Of a stretch of 32,779 bases of DNA, positions 24,299 to 31,976 are shown one piece after another. The notes below the pieces were generated by a model. That model ran no database searches, was not told the DNA's origin, and saw nothing but the letters and a program-made list of their open reading frames with translations. The stretch lies in assembly GCA_005880695.1 (NCBI GenBank), contig VBGR01000091.1, positions 1 to 32,779 on the forward strand, read 5' to 3'. Both the position numbers and the translations under genes were made by a program. Positions within the stretch are counted from its first letter, which is position 1. Each line of letters starts with the position of its first letter. The DNA comes from Chloroflexota bacterium. GTDB taxonomy: Bacteria; Chloroflexota; Dormibacteria; Dormibacterales; Dormibacteraceae.

Positions 24299-24991
24299 AT
24301 GAGCCGGAGCCTGCACCGGCTGCGCCACGGCGTGCTGCCCAATCTGCGCTACCTCACCGGAACGCGCGTGCGGCGCTGCCGGTGCTGTCAGCGCTTCTCT
24401 GTCATCGTCAGCCTGAGCCCCGGTGACGAGGTCAAGCGCTGTCTCATCTGTGGCGCCAACCTCAGGTACGAGATGCTCGCCGAGCAGATCCGCAAGCTCG
24501 ACCTGGAGGGCAAGACCGTCGTTGAGCTGGACCCGTCCTCTCCACTGCGGCAAATCCTGATGCGCGCCTCCCGCTACATCCGCACCTACTACTCGCCCAC
24601 GGAGCCAGCTGGATCAGTCCGTCCGGACGGTGCGCGTCGTGAGGACGTCACCGACCTCTCCTTCGCAGCCGGCAGCATCGACCTGATGGTCTCCAGCGAC
24701 GTCCTCGAGCATGTGCCTAACCTCGAGCGCGCGTTCGCGGAGACCGCCCGCGTGCTCAAGCCTGGCGGCCTCCACCTCTTCACGGTGCCGCCCCGCGGGC
24801 GCACTCGGCGCCGGCCCGTCGAAGATCCCGAATATCATCGCGACCCGCTCGACCCGGCGGGCATCCTGGCCCACTGGGACATCGGTCCTGACGCGGCCGC
24901 TATCTTCTCGACTGAGACGCTCCGGCTCCAGGTCGTCGCGGGCCCGGAAGGAGCCGACAGGAGGGTCGTGTGGCAGGCCGAGCGGACTTAA
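24299..24991 (+). CDS. Zinc-ribbon SAM-dependent methyltransferase
   Basis: 230 aa. An N-terminal zinc ribbon uses C27-C30 and C48-C51 (CRCC and CLIC). The class I methyltransferase core follows: VVELDPSSPLRQI as a poorly conserved motif I, then DLSFAAGSIDLMVSSDVLEHV and NLERAFAETARVLKPGGLHLFTVPP, which are typical of methyltransferase type 11. The residues after ~185 (EYHRDPLDPAGILAHWDIGPDA) also fit. Acceptor unknown; adjacency to the glycosyltransferase suggests cell-surface glycan or small-molecule modification. ATG start 7 nt after the glycosyltransferase stop. Confidence 0.8.
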   Translation: MSRSLHRLRHGVLPNLRYLTGTRVRRCRCCQRFSVIVSLSPGDEVKRCLICGANLRYEMLAEQIRKLDLEGKTVVELDPSSPLRQILMRASRYIRTYYSPTEPAGSVRPDGARREDVTDLSFAAGSIDLMVSSDVLEHVPNLERAFAETARVLKPGGLHLFTVPPRGRTRRRPVEDPEYHRDPLDPAGILAHWDIGPDAAAIFSTETLRLQVVAGPEGADRRVVWQAERT

Positions 24992-25148
24992 AAGAGACCT
25001 CTCGTCTGGAGGCGTTCAGCGATGGAGTGTTCGCCATCGCTATCACGTCCTGGTCCTGGAGCAGGCGCCAGGGAGCCTGGCGCTCAACGTCCTCCTGGCA
25101 GTTTTTTTCGCCCTGCCGCGGGAATTAAAGCTGCCGGCAAGAACCTAG
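24970..25148 (+). pseudogene. Frameshifted, truncated TMEM175-like (DUF1211) remnant
   Basis: From GTG 24970, preceded by AGGAGG 5 nt upstream, the frame reads VAGRADLKETSRLEAFSDGV then FAIAIT. The FSDGVFAIAxT motif is the diagnostic first-helix signature of TMEM175-type potassium channels. The next codon should begin the helix with LLVLE, but this appears only in the frame shifted by one base (LVLEQAP...), which fits a 1-nt deletion at about 25053-25055. The shifted frame ends at 25148 after about 60 codons in total, against about 200 in intact proteins. The start overlaps the methyltransferase stop. Conservation of the Shine-Dalgarno suggests a recent loss. Confidence 0.62.
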
Positions 25149-25155
25149 TAGCGAG

Positions 25156-26760
25156 CTACTGGCCGTTGCCGAGGGCGTGAATCCAGGTCAGGCCGCTGTT
25201 CAGCTCGACCGGGGTGCCGTTCTCGTCGGTGAACCAGGGCGCGTCGTGGTTGGCGTAGTAGGGCGTCCCCGCCTGGCCCATGTGCCAGTGGCCGTGGATC
25301 GCCCTGCCATCCGACCAGATCTCGGCTGCCCCGTCGCCGGTCATGTCGTACCAGACCGAGTGTGCGCCGCCGTTGTCGTCCTCGACCCAACCCGCGTCGT
25401 GGAACCCGACGTGCATCACGACCACGTTCTTCACGTGAACCTGGGCGCCGCCGTAGTTCTCGTCGGTCCGGGGGGTGCCGCTGTCGTAGGGCAGGTAGCT
25501 CTGGGAGCCCGGGTCATACACGTAACTGACGTTGTGGGCCGCAATCCCAGGCGGGTTCTCCGGCTGCCCCAGTCCGTTGTCCGCGTGAGGGGGGTCGACG
25601 AGATAGGGGCCCGACCCGATGTGCATCTCGTCGCGCAGGCGCTCGACGCGGTCCCCGGCGGTGAAGAGGTTGTGGGGCGCGTACTTGAAGGGGACCCGGA
25701 AATAGTGGTTGCCGTTGTCGAAGTCGTTGATGTTGGTCGGCAGCAGCGGCAGCGGATTGCCACCGAACAGGTAGTGGAGAGTGCCTACCGAGGCGCCGCT
25801 GCACATCCCGACTCCGCTGAAGGCCTCGATCAGGTAGGTGTTGATCATGCGGCAGCTGCGGACCGGTCCGATCGCCCCGGGAACGTTGTTGAAGTAGATC
25901 AGCGTGAAGCGGCTGATCGAGTACTCGCTGACGTACTCGTAGACCATGTCAGCCGATTGCAGCCCGTACTGGGGCCGGGCCAATCCCGCGTTGTCGACCA
26001 CCACCTCCATGGCCGTCTTGTTCTGGTAGTTCGCGTCCACGCCGCTGGCCGGGTTGGAGGGCTCGATCGGCACCACGTGCACGGTCAGCTCGCCGAGATC
26101 CGTCGCCACGTCGCCTTTCAGCGTCTTGACCTGGCCGGGCGTCCCCACGCCGAGCACCAGAGGCTGGTAGGGCAGCAGCTTGCCCGTGAACGCGGCCGAT
26201 TTGGCGTCCGGCGCCCAGAGGACCTGGTCGTTGGCAGGCTTGCCGTTGGCCGTGAACTTGACGGAGGCCACGGACATGGCGTCGCTGAAGGAGATGGCGA
26301 TCTTGGAGCTGGAGCGGACCACCGGCTCACCCGCGGTGATCACCTGCCCGTCGATGACGTACCCGGCCACGCCCTTGCGCGGCTGAACGTTGAAGACGCC
26401 CTTCCAGGCCTTGATCTGAGTCTGGTGGTCGGAGCTGGCGACGTTTGTCAGTGCGATGGTGTAAGTGCGGCTTGGCAGCCAGCCGGCGACCGGCTTGATG
26501 ACCAGCTTGTCGACGCTCTTGTCGACCTGGATCTTGGCGTCAGGCGAAAGGGTGACGTGAACGTACTTCAAGTCGACCTGGTGATCGAAGTTCACGATCA
26601 CCGGCTCATTGACCCGGACGTAGCCGGCCTGAGACGCGGCGAGCGAGGCGTGCAGGCCCTGGTGGGTCTTGTACCAGAGGGCACCGCCGGCGGCGCCGAG
26701 AACGACGACGGCGGCCACTCCGAGAGCGACGATTTGGTTTCTACGGGAGAGTCGGATCAT
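25156..26760 (-). CDS. DUF3048 domain protein, membrane-anchored
   Basis: 534 aa. Residues ~8-30 are a hydrophobic segment after RLSRRN (signal anchor or signal peptide, no lipobox), so the protein faces outside. Residues ~40-220 form a beta-rich, Ig-like region (FDHQVDLKYVHVTLSP, SSDHQTQIKAWKGVFNV). The DUF3048 region follows: VVVDNAGLARPQYGLQSADMV, YEYVSEYSISRFTLIYF, and IGPVRSCRMINTYLIEAF. The C-terminal domain with YLFGGN, VVVMHV and GTPVELNSGLTWIHAL is also typical. YerB of Bacillus is a family member; function is unknown but presumably cell-envelope. ATG start with TAACTT 9 nt upstream. It diverges from the carboxylase operon. Confidence 0.85.
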   Translation of the reverse strand: MIRLSRRNQIVALGVAAVVVLGAAGGALWYKTHQGLHASLAASQAGYVRVNEPVIVNFDHQVDLKYVHVTLSPDAKIQVDKSVDKLVIKPVAGWLPSRTYTIALTNVASSDHQTQIKAWKGVFNVQPRKGVAGYVIDGQVITAGEPVVRSSSKIAISFSDAMSVASVKFTANGKPANDQVLWAPDAKSAAFTGKLLPYQPLVLGVGTPGQVKTLKGDVATDLGELTVHVVPIEPSNPASGVDANYQNKTAMEVVVDNAGLARPQYGLQSADMVYEYVSEYSISRFTLIYFNNVPGAIGPVRSCRMINTYLIEAFSGVGMCSGASVGTLHYLFGGNPLPLLPTNINDFDNGNHYFRVPFKYAPHNLFTAGDRVERLRDEMHIGSGPYLVDPPHADNGLGQPENPPGIAAHNVSYVYDPGSQSYLPYDSGTPRTDENYGGAQVHVKNVVVMHVGFHDAGWVEDDNGGAHSVWYDMTGDGAAEIWSDGRAIHGHWHMGQAGTPYYANHDAPWFTDENGTPVELNSGLTWIHALGNGQ

Positions 26761-26769
26761 GCGCCAGCA

Positions 26770-26775
26770 AAGTTA
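26770..26775 (-). promoter_or_regulatory. -10 box of the DUF3048 gene
   Basis: TAACTT on the minus strand, 9 nt before ATG 26760; no Shine-Dalgarno. Confidence 0.35.
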
Positions 26776-26834
26776 TCAGGGCCGCTCGACGACATCTCAA
26801 GGCCATTTGCCAAGGACCGTAAGGGGTCGCCAAC

Positions 26835-26840
26835 TAGAAT
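26835..26840 (+). promoter_or_regulatory. -10 box of the carboxylase operon
   Basis: TAGAAT (five of six to TATAAT), 7 nt before ATG 26848. This spacing puts the transcription start at or next to the start codon. TTGCCA lies 22 nt upstream, too far for a normal -35. Confidence 0.5.
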
Positions 26841-26847
26841 GCAGCCA

Positions 26848-28437
26848 ATGTCAGAGGGCGCGCCGGCCGACGTCGGCGGCGAGTTCGAGGAGAAGGTCGG
26901 CGAGCTGCGCGGCCGCCGGCGCCGGAACCTCGAGATGGGCGGCTCCGAGAAGATCGCCAAGCAGCACGAGCGAGGCAAGCTCACAGCCCGCGAACGCATC
27001 GACTTGCTCTTCGACCCCGGGACCTTCGTTGAGTTCGGGTTGCTCGCTCACCAGCAGTCGCTGCGGGGAAATCCGGTCGACCCGCCCGAGAAGACGCCTG
27101 CCGACGGCGTGATCACTGGCCACGGGCTGGTGGACGGGCGGCAGGTCTGGGTGATCGCCTACGACTTCACGGTCATGGCCGGCTCGATGGGCGCCGTCGG
27201 CGAGTCCTTCAAGACGACCCGCGTGCGCGAGCTGGCGCTGCGCTACCGAAAGCCCATCGTCTGGCTGCTGGACTCGGCTGGCGCCCGCATCCAGGAAGCG
27301 GCGGGCTCGACTTTCGCGGGCAGCGGCCAGCTCTTCTACGACCAGGTCCAGATGTCGGGCGTGATCCCGCAGGTGGCGGCCATGCTCGGGCCCTGCGCGG
27401 CCGGCACCGCGTACATCCCAGGCCTCGCCGACTTCGTACCGATGGTGAAGGGCACTGCCTCGATGTCGCTCGGCGGCGCCCGGCTGGTCAAGGCGGCGAC
27501 AGGTGAGGACGTCACGGATCACGACATGGGCGGCTCCCAGGTCCACTGCTACGAGTCGGGAGTGGGGGACAACGAGGTCGAAAACGACGCCGACTGCATC
27601 GCGGCGGTGCGGCGCTTCCTGTCTTACCTGCCGCCCAGCAACCTGGAGCCGCCGCCCTGGCAGCCCGCCGACGATCCGGGCGATCGCAACGTCGAAGGCC
27701 TGGAGAAGCTGGTCCCGGCCAGCCCGCGCGCGACTTACGACGTGCGCAAGGTCGTGCAGCGCATCGTCGACAAGGATTCCTGGTTCGAGATCAAGCCGAC
27801 CTGGGCGAAGAACCTGGTCATCGGCCTCGCGCGGATGGCCGGCCATCCGATCGGCGTCGTCGCCAACCAGCCGATGTCCAAGGGCGGCATCCTCGACGTC
27901 GATGCGGCGGACAAGGCCGCCCGCTTCATCCGCCTGTGCGACGCCTTCAACGTGCCGCTCGTCTACCTGATGGACGTGCCCGGCTTCCTGGTCGGCTCGG
28001 GTGTCGAGAAGGAGGGCATCATCCGGCACGGCGCCAAGATGCTCTACGCGACCTCTGAGGCCACGGTGCCGAAGGTGACTGTGGTCATGCGCAAGGCCTA
28101 CGGCGCCGGCTACTTCGTGATGTGCGGGAAGGGCTACGGCCCCGACCTGATCGTGGCCTGGCCGTTCGCCGAGATCTCCGTGATGGGCCCCGAGGGCGCC
28201 GTCAACATCATCTTCAACAAGGTCGTGGAAGCCTCTGACAACCCGGAAGCCACGCGCGCTGAGCTAGTGGCCAAGATCCGCGAGTCGATCAGTCCTTACG
28301 TCGCCGCGGCCTGGGCGATGATCGACGACGTCATCGAACCGGCGGAGACGCGCCGTGTCATCGTCCAGGCCCTGGAGCAGGCGCGCTCCAAGAAGCTGGA
28401 CCGGCCCTGGCGCAAGCACGGCAACATCCCGGTATGA
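26848..28437 (+). CDS. Acyl-CoA (propionyl/methylcrotonyl-type) carboxylase carboxyltransferase subunit
   Basis: 529 aa. Transfers the carboxyl group from biotin to acyl-CoA. Crotonase-like carboxyltransferase halves: KIAKQHERGKLTARERIDLLFDPG, WLLDSAGARIQEAAG, GPCAAGTAYIPGLADF, GSQVHCYESGVGDNE, and in the second half VVANQPMSKGGILDVDAADKAARFI, LVYLMDVPGFLVG and KAYGAGYFVM. Substrate not determinable from sequence; propionyl- or methylcrotonyl-CoA is typical. ATG 26848 is chosen over 26839 since TAGAAT is placed exactly for a leaderless message. The 26839 start would add three residues. Biotin carrier lies two genes downstream; biotin carboxylase is not in the window. A longer open frame from 25177 is antisense shadow. 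Confidence 0.94.
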   Translation: MSEGAPADVGGEFEEKVGELRGRRRRNLEMGGSEKIAKQHERGKLTARERIDLLFDPGTFVEFGLLAHQQSLRGNPVDPPEKTPADGVITGHGLVDGRQVWVIAYDFTVMAGSMGAVGESFKTTRVRELALRYRKPIVWLLDSAGARIQEAAGSTFAGSGQLFYDQVQMSGVIPQVAAMLGPCAAGTAYIPGLADFVPMVKGTASMSLGGARLVKAATGEDVTDHDMGGSQVHCYESGVGDNEVENDADCIAAVRRFLSYLPPSNLEPPPWQPADDPGDRNVEGLEKLVPASPRATYDVRKVVQRIVDKDSWFEIKPTWAKNLVIGLARMAGHPIGVVANQPMSKGGILDVDAADKAARFIRLCDAFNVPLVYLMDVPGFLVGSGVEKEGIIRHGAKMLYATSEATVPKVTVVMRKAYGAGYFVMCGKGYGPDLIVAWPFAEISVMGPEGAVNIIFNKVVEASDNPEATRAELVAKIRESISPYVAAAWAMIDDVIEPAETRRVIVQALEQARSKKLDRPWRKHGNIPV

Positions 28438-29342
28438 CGCCCCCTCCCCTCCCTCCCCCCGAGCGGGGGAGGGCGCCGAAATGCGTCATCACCGCGGCCC
28501 TGACGGGCTCGTTGACGACGCGCCAGCAGTGCCCGGCGATCCCCTTCACTCCGACCGAGATCGCTGAAGAGGCGCGGCGGGCGGCCGGCGCCGGCGCGGC
28601 CATCGTGCACATTCACGCGCGCACCGACGAGGGCGCGCCGACCTGGGAGCTGGAGACGTTTCGGGCGATCTTCCGCGAGGTCCGCGCCCGCACTGACGTG
28701 ATCGTCAACTTCTCGACCGGCTCGGTCGGCATCCCGCCCGAGGAGCGGATCGCGCACATCCGCGAGCTGAAGCCGGAGATGGCGGCGCTGAACATGGGCT
28801 CGATGAACTACGCGATCTACTCCAGCAAGAGCAAGCAGTTCTATCACGACCACGTTTTCGCCAACCCTTTCCGGGACATCCGCTTCTTCCTGGAAGCGAT
28901 GAACGAGGCTGGCGTGCGCCCAGAGATGGAGTGCTTCGACTCGGGCCATATCGGCAACACCCGGCCGCTGATCGACCTCGGCGTCCTGCGCCCGCCGTAC
29001 CAGTTCAGCCTGATCATGGGCGTGCTGGGCGGCATCCCTGGAACGACGCGCGACCTCGTCCACCAGGTCGGCTCGCTGCCCGCGGACTCGACCTGGCAGG
29101 TGATCGGGATCGGCCTCGAGCAGTGGCGGCTGGTGGCCGCTGCCTTGAGCCTGGGCGGGAACCTTCGGGTCGGGCTGGAGGACAACTTCTACCTGGAGGA
29201 GGACCGCATGGCCGAGAGCAACGCAGACCTCGTCGAGAAGGCGGCGCGCCTCTGCCGCGACGTCGGCCGCGAGGTTGCGACGATCGCGGAGGCGCGGGCC
29301 CAGCTGGCCCTTCCGGCCGAGCCGCGGCAGGTGGCCGCGTAG
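28434..29342 (+). CDS. Beta-keto acid cleavage enzyme (BKACE family)
   Basis: 302 aa, PF05853-type zinc enzyme that condenses a beta-keto acid with acetyl-CoA to give acetoacetate and a CoA ester. The zinc motif is VHIHAR (H59, H61), and E249 in GLEDNFYL supplies another metal contact; STGSVGIPPEERIAHI, CFDSGHIGN and GVLGGIPG are characteristic. Substrate unknown (3-keto-5-aminohexanoate, dehydrocarnitine and others are known). It starts at ATG 28434 in a 4-nt overlap with the carboxyltransferase stop. An unusual insert PPPLPPPERGRAP near the N-terminus (residues 3-15) coincides with a palindrome and shifts CVITAALTG, which normally follows a short leader. Confidence 0.88.
   Translation: MTPPPLPPPERGRAPKCVITAALTGSLTTRQQCPAIPFTPTEIAEEARRAAGAGAAIVHIHARTDEGAPTWELETFRAIFREVRARTDVIVNFSTGSVGIPPEERIAHIRELKPEMAALNMGSMNYAIYSSKSKQFYHDHVFANPFRDIRFFLEAMNEAGVRPEMECFDSGHIGNTRPLIDLGVLRPPYQFSLIMGVLGGIPGTTRDLVHQVGSLPADSTWQVIGIGLEQWRLVAAALSLGGNLRVGLEDNFYLEEDRMAESNADLVEKAARLCRDVGREVATIAEARAQLALPAEPRQVAA
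28451..28473. repeat. GC-rich palindrome inside the BKACE N-terminus
   Basis: CCCTCCCCC-CGAGC-GGGGGAGGG, perfect 9-bp arms, 5-nt loop. Encodes the Pro-rich insert of the BKACE protein. Similar palindromes are common as intergenic repeats in high-GC genomes. Confidence 0.7.
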
Positions 29343-29552
29343 ATGGAGGTGAAAGCGGAGCTGGTCGGCAACGTCTGGAAGGTGGTCGCCAGCCCTGGTG
29401 ACAGCGTCGAGGAGGACGACGTGCTGATGATCTTGGAGTCGATGAAGATGGAGATCCCGGTGACCGCGCCGGTCCCCGGCTCGGTGAAGGAGATCCGCGT
29501 CAAGGAGGGCGACGTCGTGAAGGAAGGTCAGGTCGTGGCGGTGATCGAGTAA
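29343..29552 (+). CDS. Small biotin carboxyl carrier protein
   Basis: 69 aa, a complete biotinyl domain. ESMKMEIPVTAP has the biotinylated lysine K35. The sequence begins VKAELVGNVWKVVASPGDSV and ends VKEGQVVAVIE, so the beta-barrel is complete. The carrier is a separate polypeptide, not fused to biotin carboxylase as in most propionyl-CoA carboxylase alpha subunits. It would partner with the carboxyltransferase two genes upstream. ATG directly follows the BKACE stop; its TAA overlaps the next ATG by one base. Confidence 0.93.
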   Translation: MEVKAELVGNVWKVVASPGDSVEEDDVLMILESMKMEIPVTAPVPGSVKEIRVKEGDVVKEGQVVAVIE

Positions 29553-29884
29553 TGCCTGAGCAGGACACGCCGGGACTCGGCGTGCAGGTCAAGGTGCAGG
29601 AGAGCGCCAGCCAGGTCGTCTACACCGACGCCGTCCTGGTCAACGGCTCGCCGCTCGGCTTCATCCTCAACTTCGGCCAGTGGGCGCCGGAGCAGCCGAA
29701 TCTGGTGCGCGTGTACTCGCGCGTCGGCATGAGCCCGAACCACCTGAAAATGCTGGCGGCGCTGCTGCAGCAGAACGTGGAGGGCTACGAGAAGCAGTTC
29801 GGACCGATCCCGGTGGCGCCGCTGCCCAACGAGCCGCCCCACAGCCACGTCGGCTTCGAGCCCGCCAAGGGAGTCATCGGCTAG
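29552..29884 (+). CDS. DUF3467 protein
   Basis: 110 aa. The segment VVYTDAVLVNGSPLGFILNFGQW, split by a few residues, then NLVRVYSRVGMSPNHLKMLAALLQQNVEGYEKQFGPIP, matches the DUF3467 family (small beta-sandwich, unknown function). It starts at ATG 29552 overlapping the carrier TAA, so it is co-translated with the carboxylase genes. Being in that operon suggests but does not prove a link to acyl-CoA metabolism. The stop TAG overlaps a TAGGCT box for the next gene. Confidence 0.75.
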   Translation: MPEQDTPGLGVQVKVQESASQVVYTDAVLVNGSPLGFILNFGQWAPEQPNLVRVYSRVGMSPNHLKMLAALLQQNVEGYEKQFGPIPVAPLPNEPPHSHVGFEPAKGVIG

Positions 29885-29887
29885 GCT
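29882..29887 (+). promoter_or_regulatory. Possible -10 box for the zinc-ribbon gene, embedded in a stop
   Basis: TAGGCT, 7 nt before GTG 29895, no Shine-Dalgarno. The TAG is the DUF3467 stop. It could give an internal leaderless transcript for the last two genes. Confidence 0.3.
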
Positions 29888-29894
29888 CGGGGTC

Positions 29895-30587
29895 GTGCGA
29901 CCGACCGAGCTGCTCCTCCAGTACCAGCGCCTGGGCGACCGGTCGCGCGTTCTGCTCGACGAGAAGCAGCGGCTCGAGGATCGGTTGAACCGCCACGAGA
30001 AGATCGAGGCAGCCGAGGCTGCTGTCGCTGCCGCCGAGACCCAGCTCTCGGAGCTGACGCGCCGCTTCAAAGCGATGGATCTCGAGGTGGAGGGCCACCG
30101 CGGCAAGATGCGCACCCACGAGCGCGAGCTGATGAGCGGGCGCATCCGGAGCCCGACCGACCTCACCAAGATGAGCGAGGAGGTCTCCCACATGAAGGCC
30201 CGGCTCCTCGAGGAGGAGGAGGCCGAGCTGCAGCTGATGACCGCGCTCGAAGAGACCGAAGGCGAGCTCGAGCGGGCGCGAAAGGCGCTCGAAGCCGCTC
30301 GCGCGGAGGCGGTCGCGGAAGCCCCGGCGCTGCGGGAGCGGCTGGCTGCGGTCGAGAAGGAGATCGCCGAGCTGGAGGCACAGCGGGAGGCGGTCTGGGC
30401 GGAGATCCCGGCCGATCTGCAGTCCGCCTACAAGCGTCTCAACCGCATTCCCAACCCGGTCGTGGAGATGGTCGGCGGCCAGTGCCTGGGCTGCCGCGTG
30501 CAGCTGACCGCCAACGAGCTTCAGCAGCTCAGGCGGGGCGAGCGTTTCACCTGCCAGAACTGCAGCCGGATCCTGGTCCTGGGGTGA
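29895..30587 (+). CDS. C4 zinc-ribbon coiled-coil protein
   Basis: 230 aa. A long coiled coil (residues ~15-170) is followed by the zinc ribbon C-LGC-x(20)-CQNC near 197-222. This matches the DUF164/zf-RING_7 group, including the CT398/CdsZ protein of Chlamydia, where the coiled coil plus zinc ribbon bind partner proteins. Many Terrabacteria genomes have this gene immediately upstream of RNase HI. The bacterial function is not settled. GTG start; ends in a 4-nt overlap with RNase HI. Confidence 0.85.
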   Translation: MRPTELLLQYQRLGDRSRVLLDEKQRLEDRLNRHEKIEAAEAAVAAAETQLSELTRRFKAMDLEVEGHRGKMRTHERELMSGRIRSPTDLTKMSEEVSHMKARLLEEEEAELQLMTALEETEGELERARKALEAARAEAVAEAPALRERLAAVEKEIAELEAQREAVWAEIPADLQSAYKRLNRIPNPVVEMVGGQCLGCRVQLTANELQQLRRGERFTCQNCSRILVLG

Positions 30588-31021
30588 GAACCCTCCGGCT
30601 TTTCACTGATGGGGCCGCGCGCGGCAACCCCGGGCCGGCCGGGCTCGGCGTGGTCATCGAGGACGACCAGGGGATGCGGCTGCGGGGACTCTGCCGCTTC
30701 ATCGGCACCGCCACCAACAACCAGGCGGAGTACCTCGCCTTGATCGAAGGCCTCCGCTCAGCGCAGGAATGGAAGCCGGACCGGCTCGAGGTCTACCTGG
30801 ACTCGAACCTGGTCGTCGAGCAGGTCCAGGGGCGGTATCGCGTCAAGAACGCCGCGCTGCAGCCGCTGCACCGCGAGGCGACCCGGCTCCTTGCGGCCTT
30901 CCCTGAGGTCAAGGTCGGCCATGTTCGGCGGGAGAAGAACCGGGGGGCGGACGCCCTCGCCAACAAGGCAATCGACGAGTGGGCCGTAGCGCCGAAGGCT
31001 CAGCAGACGCTGAACCAGTAG
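30584..31021 (+). CDS. rnhA: Ribonuclease HI
   Basis: 145 aa. Cleaves the RNA strand in RNA-DNA hybrids. Catalytic residues D9 (FTDGAARGNPGP), E49 (NNQAEYLAL), D73 (YLDSNLVV) and D123 (NRGADALAN) are all present. The protein lacks the basic handle region of E. coli RNase HI. It resembles the stand-alone domain of the Rv2228c-type proteins of Actinomycetota. GTG start at 30584 overlaps the zinc-ribbon TGA; its last 22 bp overlap the convergent lipoprotein gene. Confidence 0.95.
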   Translation: MRTLRLFTDGAARGNPGPAGLGVVIEDDQGMRLRGLCRFIGTATNNQAEYLALIEGLRSAQEWKPDRLEVYLDSNLVVEQVQGRYRVKNAALQPLHREATRLLAAFPEVKVGHVRREKNRGADALANKAIDEWAVAPKAQQTLNQ

Positions 31022-31461
31022 GAGCCGTACTCGGTCGCACCCTGAACGCCCTGCGCGGTGTAGGCCCCGGCCGTCAGATTGGCCCCTGTCAGCTCGACGG
31101 CGAACGCCTTGGACTGTCCCGGCTGGAGGCTGAGCGCAAGCGCTGGGCAGGCCTGCCGGAGGGAGGACGCATTCCAGACCTGGGCTCCTGCTGCGTTGAC
31201 AACCACGACGTCCACCTGGCAGGCAGCGCCCGGCCCGGTGCAGGCTTCCAGGCTCTGGTTGGTGTAGGTCACGGTTGCCGTGATGAGCTGGCCGCGGTTG
31301 TAGACGCGGGCGTCGGTGGAAACGCGGCCCTGGCAGAGGCCGGCCCGAGGTGGCGAGGGGCCGACATCGGTCTGGCTGGGTGCGACGCATCCCGCGGGGA
31401 CGGTGGGAATCGAGCCACAGGCCACGGCCAGAGCTGCCAGTGCGGCGACGACCAATCGCAT
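31000..31461 (-). CDS. Lipoprotein with a BsuPI-like beta domain
   Basis: 153 aa. N-terminal signal MRLVVAALAALAVACGS ends in a lipobox-like AVAC, so it is likely anchored at the outer face of the membrane. The rest is a beta-rich domain: RVYNRGQLITATVTYTNQS, VWNASSLRQACPALALSLQPGQSKAF, and LTAGAYTAQG, similar in layout to BsuPI (intracellular proteinase inhibitor) domains. Six or so further cysteines suggest disulfides outside the cell. ATG 31461 is chosen over an upstream frame to 31725, since that region is RNase P RNA. It converges on RNase HI and diverges from rnpB. Confidence 0.7.
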   Translation of the reverse strand: MRLVVAALAALAVACGSIPTVPAGCVAPSQTDVGPSPPRAGLCQGRVSTDARVYNRGQLITATVTYTNQSLEACTGPGAACQVDVVVVNAAGAQVWNASSLRQACPALALSLQPGQSKAFAVELTGANLTAGAYTAQGVQGATEYGSYWFSVC

Positions 31462-31468
31462 GCTGGAG

Positions 31469-31497
31469 TTAACGCGACCCGGTCCCGTGGGTATCAT
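31469..31497 (+). promoter_or_regulatory. rnpB promoter
   Basis: TTAACG (31469-31474) and TATCAT (31492-31497), each four to five matches to consensus, 17 nt apart. The expected start is about 31504, just before the RNA 5' end. The -35 lies 8 bp from the divergent lipoprotein ATG. Confidence 0.65.
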
Positions 31498-31508
31498 TTC
31501 GCTGGGCC

Positions 31509-31882
31509 GAGGCGGACGGGCGATCGCCGGTCGCGAAAGCGGCGGGAGGAAAGTCCGGGCTCCGCAGAGCAGGGCGCTGGGTAACACCCAGTCGGGGCGA
31601 CCCGAAGGAAAGTGCCACAGAAATGACACCGCCGATTCGATGAGGTCTCCGGAGCTCGTCGAAGGCAAGGGTGAAATGGTGAGGCAAGAGCTCACCGGCG
31701 GCCGGGTGACCGGCCGGCCAGGCAAACCCCGCCCGGAGCAAGACCAAATAGGAGGGCGTTTTAAAGGCTGCTCGTCCAGCCCTCGGGTTAGCGGTCGCTC
31801 GAGGCGCCGGGAAACCGGCGTCCTAGACAGATGATCGCCGGAGGTGAAAGCCTCTACAGGACCCGGCTTATAGTCCGCTCTC
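31509..31882 (+). ncRNA. rnpB: RNase P RNA (class A)
   Basis: Catalytic RNA that removes tRNA 5' leaders. Conserved blocks are in order: GAGGAAAGTCCGGGCTCC, GAAGGAAAGTGCCACAGAAA, AAGGGTGAAATGGTGAGGCA, CGGAGCAAGACCAAATAGG, GGTTAGCGGTC, TAGACAGATGATCGCC, and ACAGGACCCGGCTTATAG. 5' GGCGGAC pairs with 3' GTCCGCT as P1. Ends are approximate. A promoter is seen 12 nt upstream. Confidence 0.93.
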
Positions 31883-31942
31883 GACCCACCTTTCGCCGAA
31901 AGTGAATACGAAAAGACCAGGCGGCCGGCCCGGGGGCTCTCG

Positions 31943-31976
31943 AGTACCCATCAGTACCCAGTTCGTACCAATACCC
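31943..31976. repeat. Short direct repeats of TACC, ~10-bp spacing
   Basis: AGTACCCA at 31943 and 31953, GTACC at 31965 and TACCC at 31972: near one helical turn apart. Located between the 3' ends of rnpB and the TetR gene. Possibly a protein-binding cluster. The rest of 31883-32029 shows nothing else clear. Confidence 0.4.

Noticed and set aside
25066..25108. Rho-independent terminator: 8-bp hairpin GCGCCAGG/CCTGGCGC and a run of seven T
   Set aside because: The T-run is about 18 nt after the stem, too far for the classical model.
25177..26847. Long open plus-strand frame running antisense to the DUF3048 gene and joining the carboxyltransferase frame
   Set aside because: The protein is low-complexity Val/Arg/Asp/Gly typical of a high-GC shadow; the minus strand encodes a recognisable DUF3048 protein, and the carboxyltransferase has its own start.
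31462..31725. N-terminal extension of the lipoprotein gene
   Set aside because: It would translate RNase P RNA antisense; the signal peptide begins at 31461.
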